Below, piece after piece: positions 33,768 through 42,605 of a stretch of DNA of 46,941 bases. Each line of letters starts with the position of its first letter. Position 1 is the first letter of the stretch. A program made the translations under genes and the position numbers. This DNA is from Acidobacteriota bacterium (lineage in GTDB: Bacteria > Acidobacteriota > Terriglobia > Bryobacterales > Bryobacteraceae), in the NCBI GenBank assembly GCA_003223115.1, contig QHXW01000175.1:1-46941 (forward strand), given 5' to 3'. The notes under the pieces were generated by a model. The model did not search any database and was not told the DNA's origin. It was given only the letters and a program-made list of their open reading frames with translations.

Positions 33768-34727
33768 ATGAGCACGTACAAGATCAAGCCTATCGACTTC
33801 ACCAGGCTCAAGACCGTGCCGCTTCAAACACGAGGCGGCAAAGTGCGCGCAGAAGATTTTGCGGCGCCGTACGTCAAAGGCGGTGGATTTCAAACCTGGC
33901 TGGACTCGCTGCCGAAGATTCTGGCGGGAGATTCCTTTCGCGCGGTCGTCAACGCGCTAGTCGCGGCGCGCGACCAGGGTAAGCCTATCCTGTGGGGGTT
34001 GGGCGGCCATGTCATCAAGTGCGGCCTGGCGCCGGTATTAAAGGATCTGATGGCGCGCGGCTATGCCACAGCATTCGCCATGAACGGCTCGGCCGCAATT
34101 CACGATTTTGAAATCGCATTGGCGGGCCATACCAGCGAAGATGTGGAAGCCGTACTGCCGGACGGTTCTTTCGGCACGGCTGAGGAGACCGGCCGCGAGA
34201 TGAATCAGGCTGTGATTTCGGGCGATCGCGATGACATCGGCATGGGTGAGGCGCTGGGCCGCAGGCTGCAGGAGATCGCTGACCCCGTGCATGCCCCCTA
34301 CAGCTTGCTGCTGGCTGCCTATGGCGGTTCGATCCCGCTTACGGTGCATGTGGCTATTGGGACCGATACTCCGCACATGCATCCGGCCGCCGACCCCGCC
34401 GCATTGGGACGCGCCACACATCGCGATTTCGGTTTGCTCGGTTCGCTGGTCGCCGGGTTGAATGAGGGCGGAGTTTATCTCAACGTGGGCTCGGCAGTCG
34501 TCATGCCGGAAGTTTTCCTGAAGGCGGTCTCCACCGTACGCAACCTGGGCCGCCCGTTGGCGAACTTCACCACAGTCAACCTGGATTTCCTGCAGCACTA
34601 CCGTCCACGCGTCAACGTTGTGGAGCGGCCGCACTCGAAAGCGGGAGGCCATGGCTATGCCATTACCGGTCACCACGAATTGATGCTGCCGCTTCTGGCT
34701 GCAGCGCTCATTGAAAGCGGCCGGTGA
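33768..34727 (+). CDS. conserved deoxyhypusine-synthase-like protein
   Basis: This 319-residue cytosolic protein is from a conserved but uncharacterised family. It has a Rossmann-like opening (ILWGLGGHVIKCGLAP, residues about 74-89), then NGSAAIHDFEIALAGHTSED, GTAEETGREMN, LNVGSAVVMPEVFLKA and YRPRVNVVERP. The H-x-x-K and EDV patterns recall the NAD- and polyamine-binding fold of deoxyhypusine synthase, but the active-site lysine region is not certain, so no reaction is claimed. It starts 25 nt after uvrA, with ATG 33768. Its last codon overlaps the CPBP protease gene (ATGA), so the two are probably co-translated. Identification of the fold is inference. Confidence 0.6.
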   Translation: MSTYKIKPIDFTRLKTVPLQTRGGKVRAEDFAAPYVKGGGFQTWLDSLPKILAGDSFRAVVNALVAARDQGKPILWGLGGHVIKCGLAPVLKDLMARGYATAFAMNGSAAIHDFEIALAGHTSEDVEAVLPDGSFGTAEETGREMNQAVISGDRDDIGMGEALGRRLQEIADPVHAPYSLLLAAYGGSIPLTVHVAIGTDTPHMHPAADPAALGRATHRDFGLLGSLVAGLNEGGVYLNVGSAVVMPEVFLKAVSTVRNLGRPLANFTTVNLDFLQHYRPRVNVVERPHSKAGGHGYAITGHHELMLPLLAAALIESGR

Positions 34728-35581
34728 TGGAGTACGATCCTCAGTTCCCACCGGCCCCGCCCGAATCACGGGAGCCTCCATCGGAGCCGCCCTCGGCTCT
34801 GCCGGGCACGGCCGGTTTGCTGGGCGAAGCGCCGCCAGAACCATGTCTTGTGAGTGCGCCAGGGCCGCCGTACGACCGTTATCCTTTCTGGGGCTACGCC
34901 GACATCGTGGTCTTCTTCGGCCTGGCGTTTCCGTGCCTCCTGCTCGGATTTGGGGTGGTGCAGGGCTTGCTGCACGTATTCCATGTGCGCCCGCACAGCA
35001 TGGCTTTGATCTTGGTCCCATCTCAGTTCCTAGGTTATGGCTTCGTGTTCTTCGCGCTCTACGTGATCTTGAGGTATCACTATCACCGTCCGTTCTGGAG
35101 CTCGCTGCGCTGGGTCCACACGCGTCCGGGATCATCGAGAGCCGTCTTGTGGGGCTTCCTGCTGGCATTCGGTGTGGCCCTGGTTGGCCGCCTGCTCCAG
35201 ACTCCGGATGTGAATACGCCCATGAAGCAGCTCCTCTCCGACCGCAGTTCAGTGCTGCTGATCGCCATTTTTGCCGTGACGCTGGGCCCTTTATGCGAAG
35301 AGTTGGCGTTTCGTGGTTTCCTGCAGCCGCTTCTGGTGCGGTCCTTCGGCCCTGTTCCGGGTGTGATTCTCGGCGCGGTGCCGTTTGGATTGCTTCATCT
35401 GTCGCAGTACGGTGGTTCCTGGCGCCATGTGGTGCTGGTGACATTGGCAGGCGTCGGGTTCGGCTGGATGCGTCACGTTTCCGGCTCCACTCGTGCCGCG
35501 GCCATCATGCACGCCGCATATAACTTCATCTTTGTCGCGGCATTATTCTCGCAATGGAAGGAACTGCCCAAGACATGGTAG
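34724..35581 (+). CDS. CPBP-family intramembrane metalloprotease
   Basis: This 285-residue membrane protein of the CAAX-protease / bacteriocin-processing (CPBP, Abi) family has a proline-rich cytosolic N-terminus (residues 1-45) and about six hydrophobic segments. The catalytic motifs are all present in order: EExxFR in LCEELAFRGF, a FxxxH-type block in FGLLHLSQY, and the HxxxN-type block in HAAYNFIF. In other bacteria such enzymes process peptides or immunity proteins. Its partner is unknown. The ATG overlaps the stop of the deoxyhypusine-synthase-like gene, making that protein its best functional candidate. Confidence 0.88.
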   Translation: MMEYDPQFPPAPPESREPPSEPPSALPGTAGLLGEAPPEPCLVSAPGPPYDRYPFWGYADIVVFFGLAFPCLLLGFGVVQGLLHVFHVRPHSMALILVPSQFLGYGFVFFALYVILRYHYHRPFWSSLRWVHTRPGSSRAVLWGFLLAFGVALVGRLLQTPDVNTPMKQLLSDRSSVLLIAIFAVTLGPLCEELAFRGFLQPLLVRSFGPVPGVILGAVPFGLLHLSQYGGSWRHVVLVTLAGVGFGWMRHVSGSTRAAAIMHAAYNFIFVAALFSQWKELPKTW

Positions 35582-35726
35582 ATCTGGGCTCTCTCCGGCG
35601 ATGGCGTTGGCAAGCTGCAGGATATAGACTTAGCGGTGAGCCAGGCCTCGTCGAGCTAACGCAGCCGCCCATGAAAGGAAAGCTAGAGGCCTGCAGGCTC
35701 GTGTATCAATTCGCCTTGCCAGTTTG

Positions 35727-35732
35727 TATAAT
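35727..35732 (+). promoter_or_regulatory. possible -10 box
   Basis: A perfect TATAAT, preceded by TG at 35725-35726, lies 61 nt before the GNAT-aminotransferase gene. No convincing -35 hexamer was found 16-18 nt upstream. The rest of the 212-nt gap (35582-35793) shows nothing else of note. Confidence 0.35.
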
Positions 35733-35793
35733 TCTGAGGGTCACTTGCGCAGACTACAGTACAGTTTAAGGCTTTACGGCTGTTGAGCGTGAA

Positions 35794-37425
35794 ATGAAGC
35801 AAACTGAGCGTTATCGATTCAAGGTCGCTTCGGAGAATTGGGAATTCGAGCAGATCTATCAGCTCAACTACCGAACCTTCGTCGAAGAGATTCCCCAACA
35901 CGAGACCAACGAACGAGGGATTCTGGTTGATCGTTTCGACCAGGAAAACGAGTACGTCATTTGCCTCGATGCAGATCGGCTTGTCGGCATGTTGTGCATC
36001 AGGGACCGGCGGCCGTTTTCTTTAGACCAGAAGCTGAAGAACCTGGATTCATACTTGCCGCCGGGACGTTCTGTCTGTGAGATCCGGCTTCTGGCGGTAG
36101 AACCTGACCACCGCAACGGCGTCGTGCTCGATGGCCTGATGAAGGCGGCGGCGGATCTGTCTTTCTCAAAGTCGCATAACCTGTGGATCATTTCCGGATC
36201 ATCCAGACAGCTCAAACTGTACCGGCATCTCGGATTCGTTCCGTTCGGCACGGTGGTCGGAACCAGTGAAGCGGCATTCCAACCCATGTACCTCACCCTC
36301 GAACGCTTCGAAGAAACCGGGCCTACCCATATTCGAGAGGCAAACGGCCTGTTCAAGCCCGCTGTGAAGGTCAACCTGCTACCGGGGCCTGTGGGTCTGC
36401 GCGAGGGCGTTCTGCAGTCGGCGGCCCAGGAGCCGGTGCCGCATCGCAGCGCCAGATTTCACGCAGAGGTCGATCGCGTGAAGAGCTTTCTCTGCTCCAT
36501 GGTGGGCGCAAAGCAGATGGAAATCCTGCTGGGCTCTGGCACCCTGGCCAACGACGTGATCGCCGGCCAATTGTCCCTGCTGCCAGGTCGAGGGCTGATT
36601 CTCAGTAATGGAGAATTCGGCGAACGGCTACTGGATCACGCAACCCGGTTCAATCTCGCCTTTGACTCTCTTCAGAAAAAATGGGGAGAAGTCTTTGACG
36701 AGGCTTCCATTCGATCGGCGATCGGGCGCTTCCCGAACGCGGAATGGCTGTGGGCGGTGCACTGCGAAACTTCCACCGGAGTTCTGAATGGCCTGGCCAG
36801 CCTGAAACGGCTCTGTGCTGCGCGCGGGCTCCGGCTTTGCCTGGATTGCATCAGCACCATCGGAATTGTCCCGTTAGATCTTTCTGGTGTTTACCTTGCG
36901 TCCGGAGTGAGCGGTAAGGGTCTGGCCGCGCTGCCTGGGCTTTCAATGGTCTTCTACAATCACGCAGTCGAGCCCGCCCCCCACAGCCTTCCCAGATATC
37001 TGGACCTGGGTCTTTACCGGGCAAACTGCGGCGTTCCTTTCACGCATTCGTCAAATCTGGTTGCCGCCCTGGCCAAAGCCATCGATTACTGTTCTTCCAG
37101 GAACCCTTTCGAGAGAGCCGTCGAAGTTTCTACCTGGCTGCGATCTCTGCTTCGAACCAGCGGCTTTGATATCGTCGCGCCCGATGAGACCGCCTCTCCC
37201 GCAGTCATTACCATCGCGCTACCCGAAACTCTGAACTCAGACAGAATTGGCGCCCAGCTGGAGCGCAAGGGTTTCTTGCTGAGCTATCAAAGCGGTTATC
37301 TTCTGAAGCGCAACTGGATCCAGATCTGCCTGATGGGCGAGTACTCCCGCCAAGACCTGAAGAGTGTGGTGAACGCTCTCGAGGAAGTCTCGCGCTCCCA
37401 GAAGGCGCAGACCGTTTCCGTCTAA
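35794..37425 (+). CDS. GNAT acyltransferase - class V aminotransferase fusion
   Basis: This 543-residue fusion is a two-domain enzyme. Residues 1-170 form a GNAT / N-acyl-amino-acid-synthase-like domain (EQIYQLNYRTFVEEIPQHE, then VCEIRLLAVEPDHRNGVVL and LYRHLGFVPFG). Residues 190-540 form a PLP-dependent class V aminotransferase (PGPVGLREGVLQ, then LLGSGTLANDVIAGQL, with a candidate Schiff-base lysine K375 in SGVSGKGLAALPGLS). The N-terminal part shares the layout of LuxI/FeeM-type autoinducer or acyl-amino-acid synthases. The tail part resembles alanine-glyoxylate / aminoethylphosphonate transaminases. A product that is both transaminated and N-acylated is a reasonable inference. The region looks somewhat less GC-rich than its neighbours. 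Start ATG 35794. Confidence 0.82.
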   Translation: MKQTERYRFKVASENWEFEQIYQLNYRTFVEEIPQHETNERGILVDRFDQENEYVICLDADRLVGMLCIRDRRPFSLDQKLKNLDSYLPPGRSVCEIRLLAVEPDHRNGVVLDGLMKAAADLSFSKSHNLWIISGSSRQLKLYRHLGFVPFGTVVGTSEAAFQPMYLTLERFEETGPTHIREANGLFKPAVKVNLLPGPVGLREGVLQSAAQEPVPHRSARFHAEVDRVKSFLCSMVGAKQMEILLGSGTLANDVIAGQLSLLPGRGLILSNGEFGERLLDHATRFNLAFDSLQKKWGEVFDEASIRSAIGRFPNAEWLWAVHCETSTGVLNGLASLKRLCAARGLRLCLDCISTIGIVPLDLSGVYLASGVSGKGLAALPGLSMVFYNHAVEPAPHSLPRYLDLGLYRANCGVPFTHSSNLVAALAKAIDYCSSRNPFERAVEVSTWLRSLLRTSGFDIVAPDETASPAVITIALPETLNSDRIGAQLERKGFLLSYQSGYLLKRNWIQICLMGEYSRQDLKSVVNALEEVSRSQKAQTVSV

Positions 37426-37443
37426 TCCCTCCCCGGGCGCTTC

Positions 37444-38499
37444 ATGGTAGAAACCATCCAGTGGACCGACGCGGGCGTGGTGATGATCGATCAAACCCGG
37501 CTTCCGCACGAGGAGCACTACGTCACCTGCCGCACTTACCAGGAAGTCGCGGAGACCATTCGCTCCATGGTGATTCGTGGTGCGCCGGCCATCGGCGTGG
37601 CCGCGGCCATGGGTATCGCGCTCGGAGTGGCGCAAGCCGTCGACCATGGCGCCGCGAACGGACTCGACGAGCAATTCGAAAAGATCTGTAACACGCTCGC
37701 CCACACACGGCCCACAGCGGTGAATCTGTTCTGGGCTATCGAACGTATGAAGCGAGTCTACCGGGATGCACGCGCCCTCGGTCCGATTGCATTACGCGAC
37801 CGGCTGATTGCTGAAGCGCGGCAAATCCGCCTGGAAGACATCGCTATCAATGAAGCCATCGGCCGGTACGGTGCTCCGTTGGTTCCCGACGGCAAAACGG
37901 TCCTGACGCACTGCAATGCGGGTGCGCTCGCGACCGCGGGCTTCGGAACGGCCCTGGGGGTGATTCGCGCTGCGGTTTCGCAAGGAAAGAAAATCGACGT
38001 GTTCGCGGATGAGACCCGGCCTTTTCTGCAGGGCGCGCGGCTCACGGTGTGGGAGCTGCAGCAGGACGCTATCCCAACAACGTTGATCACCGACAATATG
38101 GCAGGATATTTTCTCAGGGGCGGACGCATCGGCTGCGTGGTGGTGGGCGCGGACCGCATCGCCGCCAATGGCGATGTGGCAAACAAGATTGGCACTTACT
38201 CGCTCGCCGTACTGGCCAAGGAAAACGATGTGCCGTTCTTCGTGGCTGCGCCTATTTCCACTCTCGATCTGACGCTCGCCTCAGGCGACCAGATTCCTAT
38301 TGAGCAGCGCGCCAGTTCGGAAGTGACGCATGTCTTTGGAGTGTCCGTTGCGCCTGAGGGCACCACGGTCGAGAACCCTGCATTCGACGTCACTCCTCAC
38401 CGCTACGTGACCGCGATCATTACTGAGCGAGGAGTGGCGCGGCCGCCGTATCTGGTATCGCTGCGCCGGCTGGCGGATCAAGGTTCAGTGGCGCGGTAG
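37444..38499 (+). CDS. mtnA: S-methyl-5-thioribose-1-phosphate isomerase
   Basis: MtnA converts methylthioribose-1-phosphate to the ribulose form in methionine salvage. The 351-residue protein matches the eIF2B-alpha-like isomerase family along its full length: [20 protein letters not shown], then [20 protein letters not shown], and [19 protein letters not shown] followed by [18 protein letters not shown]. The active-site cysteine is in THCNAG and the aspartate in VGADR. The gene starts at ATG 37444, 18 nt after the fusion gene. No other mtn gene is visible, so salvage partners lie elsewhere. It converges with the ABC ATPase gene, with 10 nt between their stops. Confidence 0.93.
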   Translation: MVETIQWTDAGVVMIDQTRLPHEEHYVTCRTYQEVAETIRSMVIRGAPAIGVAAAMGIALGVAQAVDHGAANGLDEQFEKICNTLAHTRPTAVNLFWAIERMKRVYRDARALGPIALRDRLIAEARQIRLEDIAINEAIGRYGAPLVPDGKTVLTHCNAGALATAGFGTALGVIRAAVSQGKKIDVFADETRPFLQGARLTVWELQQDAIPTTLITDNMAGYFLRGGRIGCVVVGADRIAANGDVANKIGTYSLAVLAKENDVPFFVAAPISTLDLTLASGDQIPIEQRASSEVTHVFGVSVAPEGTTVENPAFDVTPHRYVTAIITERGVARPPYLVSLRRLADQGSVAR

Positions 38500-38509
38500 C
38501 AGCCAGCCA

Positions 38510-39205
38510 CTACATAACAGCTGTCTGGACCTGTTCCTCGACCACTCGTCCGTCGAAAAGCCGTACCGTGCGGTCGGCTAATCCGGCATAACGTGGATCG
38601 TGCGTGACCATACAGATGGTAGCGCCCGAGCGATGCAGGTCACGTAAGAGCTCGATAACCGCTTCACCATTCGCGGAATCGAGATTCCCCGTGGGCTCGT
38701 CAGCGAGTAGAATGGAGGGCTCGCCGACCAGCGCCCGGGCCACTGCCACACGCTGCTGCTGGCCGCCTGAAAGCTGCGAGGGATAGTGCTTCTCGCGGTG
38801 CGACATACCTACCTTTTCGAGCGCCTCGCGAACCCGCTTGCGCCGCTCCGCCGATCCCATTCCACGGTAAGTCAGCGGCAGTTCCACATTTTCAAACACC
38901 GTCAGATCGCCGATGAGGTTGAAGGCCTGAAAGATGAAGCCGATTTCGCGGTTGCGCATGCGCGCGCGGTCACGTTGATCGAGGTTCGCGGCAGACTTGC
39001 CGTTGAGCACGTAACGCCCGTCGCTCGGTGAGTCGAGCAATCCCAGAATAGCGAGCAGCGTGGACTTGCCGCAGCCCGACGGTCCGGAGATGGAGATGAA
39101 CTCACCGCGTTCAATATCCAGATGAACGCCTGAAAGCGCATGCGTTTCGACTTCATCAGTCGTGAAAACCTTGCTCGAATTCTCGAGGTGAATCATTGGC
39201 TCCAT
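38510..39205 (-). CDS. MacB/LolD-type ABC transporter ATPase
   Basis: This 231-residue ATPase energises an ABC transporter of the MacB/LolD type involved in lipoprotein, antibiotic or envelope transport. Walker A GPSGCGKST is at 41-49, Q-loop FIFQAFNLI follows, then the signature LSGGQQQR and Walker B ILLADEPTGNLD, and the H-loop in MVTHDPRYA. An AAGGGAG Shine-Dalgarno lies 9 nt before ATG 39205. It is the last gene of a minus-strand operon with two DUF4097-type proteins, an anti-sigma factor and an ECF sigma factor. No permease gene follows, since mtnA converges at once, so its membrane partner must be encoded elsewhere. Confidence 0.92.
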   Translation of the reverse strand: MEPMIHLENSSKVFTTDEVETHALSGVHLDIERGEFISISGPSGCGKSTLLAILGLLDSPSDGRYVLNGKSAANLDQRDRARMRNREIGFIFQAFNLIGDLTVFENVELPLTYRGMGSAERRKRVREALEKVGMSHREKHYPSQLSGGQQQRVAVARALVGEPSILLADEPTGNLDSANGEAVIELLRDLHRSGATICMVTHDPRYAGLADRTVRLFDGRVVEEQVQTAVM

Positions 39206-39231
39206 AGTTGGCTCCCTTGAAAAGGACTTTT

Positions 39232-40056
39232 CTACTTTGGCTTGCGAATATAAACATTCCCGTTGAAGGTCTGAAACTGAAATTCCGGCCCGCCGCCGTT
39301 GATGGTGCCGTACAGGGCGCGGTCGATGCGCACGCGGTACTTGCCGCGATTGGAGCGGCCGTCCTCCACGACGGGGCGCTGTGAGGCGACGTCCATCTTG
39401 ACCTCGAAGTCGCTGTAAATTTCGCCATTATCGGTCTTGAGCTTCACGCGAGCCTTAGTATCCGCGGGCAAGGTCACATCAACGTCTCCGTTGAGCGAGC
39501 TGAATGACATGGATTTGTCGGCCGTGATCTTGTCCAGCTTAACCACCACGTTTTTGTTCAACGCATGAGCAATAACCGATCCCGAGACATTAGTAAGAGT
39601 GACGCCGCCATTCACATTGTTCACTTCGATTTCGCCGGAGATGCGGTCTACCACGATGTCGCCGCCATTCACGCAACCGAGCTGCAGAGACGTGTTTACG
39701 GGAACTTGAATCGTCAGATCCGCGTTACGATTTATGGACCGCGTACCCACCGTCAGCACGTTGTCCTCCTCCTCAGCCGTTAGACCTGCGCCGCTGTTGT
39801 CGATGCGCTTCATGCCTTCTGCTCCACGCGGCGGCCGCGAATGATGTCGTTCTTCGCCGGATTCGCCGTGGATCTCTATGATGGCGTCCTTGCCGTCATA
39901 ACCCTTGACGGTGATGCCTCCGTTCATGAGATGAACCTTGAGCGTATGGGTGCGCGATGGATCGCTAAAGGGCACGGTGATCCGTTCGCCTGGGTCCTGC
40001 GCGAAGGCCAGGCCGCCGGCGGCGAGTACCGGCAAGATAAAAAACAAATTCTGCAT
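39232..40056 (-). CDS. secreted DUF4097-type beta-helix protein
   Basis: This is a 274-residue exported protein with signal peptide (FFILPVLAAGGLAFA) and a long run of short parallel beta turns of the putative-adhesin/DUF4097 type: NGGITVKGYDG, then CVNGGDIVVDRISGEIEVNN and SSLNGDVDVTLPADTKARVK. Such repeats form a right-handed beta structure, commonly at the cell surface or in the periplasm. The gene has a good AGGAG-type Shine-Dalgarno (complement of 40063-40067) before ATG 40056. It is homologous in layout to the upstream 286-residue protein and follows it by 60 nt, so the two look like a tandem duplicate pair within the sigma-factor operon. Confidence 0.8.
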   Translation of the reverse strand: MQNLFFILPVLAAGGLAFAQDPGERITVPFSDPSRTHTLKVHLMNGGITVKGYDGKDAIIEIHGESGEERHHSRPPRGAEGMKRIDNSGAGLTAEEEDNVLTVGTRSINRNADLTIQVPVNTSLQLGCVNGGDIVVDRISGEIEVNNVNGGVTLTNVSGSVIAHALNKNVVVKLDKITADKSMSFSSLNGDVDVTLPADTKARVKLKTDNGEIYSDFEVKMDVASQRPVVEDGRSNRGKYRVRIDRALYGTINGGGPEFQFQTFNGNVYIRKPK

Positions 40057-40116
40057 TGTGGTTCTCCTATTGGGTCCAGCGCTCGGGCCGCTGTGGGCTC
40101 CGGCGCCCTTTTTTTT

Positions 40117-40977
40117 TTATTGCTCACGCTGCCGGATGCGAATGTCTCCGTTGAAGGCATCGAACTTGAGTTCGGGCCCTCCACGACCTACTCGTACGCC
40201 GTAAAAAGAGTTGGTCTTATAAACAAACTTACCGTCGCGCCGCTCGCTGACCGCAGGCCGGCCGGGCAGCGCTGTCACATCGAAATCCGTATAGGCGTGC
40301 CCGTTGAATGTCTTCATCCACAGGTCCGCCGAAAAATCACGCAGAAATGTGATGTCAACGTCGCCATTGAGTGAGCCAAAATCGCTGGCAGTCGCCGGAT
40401 TGCGGCTGAACACCACCTTGAGCGGCCGGTTCAGCGCGTACGCATGGCCTGAGCCCGCGACACCCACCAGATCCACTCGGCCATTGATATTTTCAACATC
40501 AAAATTGCCGGTCGTATTTTCCACCCGGATATTTCCGCGATTCACGGTGCGCAGGCGCAGGTTGACGTCGCGGGGCACCTTCACATTGATCTCGAAACTC
40601 ACCTCGTAACCGTAGTAGCGAGACCCGCGGTAATTGATGGAGCCGTCGCCGCATTTCGAGCGAAACGGCCCGTCCACATAGAGGCGCAGATCCGCACCGT
40701 TCTGCGCGATGTCCAGATGCACTTCGCGCTTGGCTTCTTCGATCTTGTCCTGCGACCGCGCTCGAATGGTCTTGCGAACTTCCATCTCGATATCGCCGCG
40801 ATCCGCTCCCGCGACTGTAATGGAGCCGTCGAAATTGTCGACATCCGCGCTCTTGACCGCGGTAAATGAGCGCCGGATGGTCTCGTTTTCTGAGAGCCTC
40901 GGATCCTCGTCTGAGCTCCACACAAGCGCGCAAGCCGCCAATCCGAGAGCGCCGCACCAGCTGAGACGGACGCTCAT
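40117..40977 (-). CDS. secreted DUF4097-type beta-helix protein
   Basis: This is an exported protein of 286 residues with hydrophobic start (CGALGLAACALVWSS) and beta-turn repeats of the same type as its downstream neighbour: NFDGSITVAGADRGDIEM, then VNRGNIRVENTTGNFDVENI and SDFGSLNGDVDITFLRD. The C-terminus (FDAFNGDIRIRQREQ) matches that of the neighbour, which ends FQTFNGNVYIRKPK. ATG 40977 is preferred to an earlier start at 40998 because it overlaps the anti-sigma stop (ATGA) and begins right before the signal segment. Its product is probably a target or sensor of the sigma system. That role is inferred from operon position. Confidence 0.78.
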   Translation of the reverse strand: MSVRLSWCGALGLAACALVWSSDEDPRLSENETIRRSFTAVKSADVDNFDGSITVAGADRGDIEMEVRKTIRARSQDKIEEAKREVHLDIAQNGADLRLYVDGPFRSKCGDGSINYRGSRYYGYEVSFEINVKVPRDVNLRLRTVNRGNIRVENTTGNFDVENINGRVDLVGVAGSGHAYALNRPLKVVFSRNPATASDFGSLNGDVDITFLRDFSADLWMKTFNGHAYTDFDVTALPGRPAVSERRDGKFVYKTNSFYGVRVGRGGPELKFDAFNGDIRIRQREQ

Positions 40978-41789
40978 TTCAGCACTCCCAGCGCCCATTG
41001 CGCCCGCTCGCGAACTTCCGGATTAATCTCCGGTTCCCGCGCCATCTCGTGAAGCGTATCGGCGGCTTCCTTCTGGCGAATCTCCACCAACAGGTCGATC
41101 ACCGCTATCTGTACCAGTGGCGACGTTTGCCTCTCCAGTGAATCGACCAGCCCCTCGCGCACCATGTTGTTCGATGCCGATTGGTGCAGAGCATCGAGCG
41201 CGGCCAGACGAACATTGACGTTCGGATCGTAGTCCACGGTATGCAGCAGCGCCGAGAGTACTTTAGGATCGGGCTGTGAAATTCGGGAACTCCAGTCCAC
41301 GCCCTTCAGGCGCTCACTGGCGGACTGTTGCTGCAGCAACGACAACGTGACCAGTTGGCGCGTGTTGCGTACCTCTTCGCGCAGGCGCACCAGTTCACCA
41401 CTGCCTTGCGAAGCAGACGTGAAGACATGGCCCACCAGCGCGCCGAACGCCAGAAACACCACCGCAAAACCAAATTGGTATGCAGGCTGCCGCGGCCACC
41501 AGCCTTCCAGCCATTTGTTCAATCTCTCGCCCGTGCCCGGACCGCGCTCGGCTTGGCGCAAGCCCTGCACGTAAGCGTCCAGCGTGGCTTCGAATCGCGG
41601 GCGCGCCGCCCGGCTGGGCCGTTCTTCCGGAATTCCGCCAAGCTTTTTCCAGATTGAGCCCAGCTTCTCGGCCTCGCCTCGGCAGTGCACGCAGGTCTCA
41701 AAGTGGGCCTGTAGTTCACCGCGTTCGCTCTCGTCCAGCTTGCCGGTCCAATAATCAGGTAATTGCTCTCTCACTTCATTGCACTTCAT
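40974..41789 (-). CDS. zinc-type anti-sigma factor with HEAT-repeat C-terminus
   Basis: This 271-residue membrane-anchored anti-sigma factor has an N-terminal zf-HC2/ZAS motif (C3, and H-F-E-T-C-V-H-C with H29, C33, C36) that binds zinc and would sequester the ECF factor. A transmembrane helix follows near residues 105-125 (FGFAVVFLAFGALVGHVF). The C-terminus carries HEAT-like repeats (PNVNVRLAALDALHQSAS, then VQIAVIDLLVEIRQKEAAD) that probably lie in the periplasm and sense envelope state. The start ATG overlaps the sigma gene stop (ATGA), a usual sign of 1:1 expression. Its own stop overlaps the next gene's ATG in the same way. Confidence 0.85.
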   Translation of the reverse strand: MKCNEVREQLPDYWTGKLDESERGELQAHFETCVHCRGEAEKLGSIWKKLGGIPEERPSRAARPRFEATLDAYVQGLRQAERGPGTGERLNKWLEGWWPRQPAYQFGFAVVFLAFGALVGHVFTSASQGSGELVRLREEVRNTRQLVTLSLLQQQSASERLKGVDWSSRISQPDPKVLSALLHTVDYDPNVNVRLAALDALHQSASNNMVREGLVDSLERQTSPLVQIAVIDLLVEIRQKEAADTLHEMAREPEINPEVRERAQWALGVLK

Positions 41790-42373
41790 GACGCCCTCTC
41801 GCCTGAGAGTTCATAGAAAATTTCACTCAACTCGCGAATGGCACGAAACACTCTCACTTTGATCGTGCCAATTTCGCAATTCATTATCTGCGCGATCTCC
41901 TCGTACTTCAGATTCTGAAAACGGCTCAGCACCAGCACTTCGCGTTTTTCAACCGGCAGCCTAGCAAGGGCGCGCCGCAGCAGCCCGATTTCCTGGTTGT
42001 GCTCCAGGCTCTCGTGCTGGTCCGGTGCCGTGGCGGCCACATCATCCCAGGCTGGCTCCTCGTCCGGCGCCACTTCGAGCTTCCACTTACGCACGTGATC
42101 GATGTGCGCGTTCCGCGCCACCTGATACATCCAGGCAGTGAAATTGCTGCCGGGCTGGAACGTCTGCCGGTATTTCAACATCCGCAAAAACACCTCTTGT
42201 ACCAGGTCTTCACTGAGGCTGCGGTTTCCCGTGAGCCGCAGAAAAAAGTTAAACAGCATGCGATGATGCCGGTGGAACAGGACACTGATGCGCTCCACGT
42301 CGCCGTTCCGAACCGTGAGCATGACCGCTTGATCCGTCTGAGATTCCACTACGAACAGCGCCTCATCGTGCAT
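41786..42373 (-). CDS. ECF RNA polymerase sigma factor
   Basis: This extracytoplasmic-function sigma factor is about 195 residues from the start chosen here (213 if ATG 42427 is used). Region 2 is clear (FFLRLTGNRSLSEDLVQEVF, then WMYQVARNAHIDHVRK). Region 4 has the -35-binding helix-turn-helix (KREVLVLSRFQNLKYEEIAQ, then IGTIKVRVFRAIREL). ATG 42373 is chosen because the sequence before it is not typical of ECF factors. The longer reading frame remains possible. It is coupled to the anti-sigma gene and heads a five-gene operon with two beta-helix secreted proteins and an ABC ATPase, so it probably answers envelope stress. Autoregulation is expected, but no reliable promoter motif was identified upstream. 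Confidence 0.88.
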   Translation of the reverse strand: MHDEALFVVESQTDQAVMLTVRNGDVERISVLFHRHHRMLFNFFLRLTGNRSLSEDLVQEVFLRMLKYRQTFQPGSNFTAWMYQVARNAHIDHVRKWKLEVAPDEEPAWDDVAATAPDQHESLEHNQEIGLLRRALARLPVEKREVLVLSRFQNLKYEEIAQIMNCEIGTIKVRVFRAIRELSEIFYELSGERAS

Positions 42374-42605
42374 CCCGCCTCTGGTACCGATCCAGCTTTT
42401 CAGCCTCCCGGCTATTTCCGGTGTCATCCCTGCCGTTCGGCGTCCTTTCGCCGTTCAAACAGGAAAACCGGCCACCCGCAGAAAGGTTACAGGAAAATCC
42501 GCCGGAAAGGTCGGAATAGGCAGTATAGGCATTCCTGCCTGTCTGCCTTGATTTCGCACACTTTTTCACCACGCCGCCTTAGGGGTCTTGCCCGTTTGCC
42601 ACAAT

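Noticed and set aside
42428-42587. ECF-type autoregulatory promoter (TGTAACC seen on the minus strand)
   Set aside because: No matching -10 element (CGT-type) was found at 15-17 nt, so the match is not reliable.
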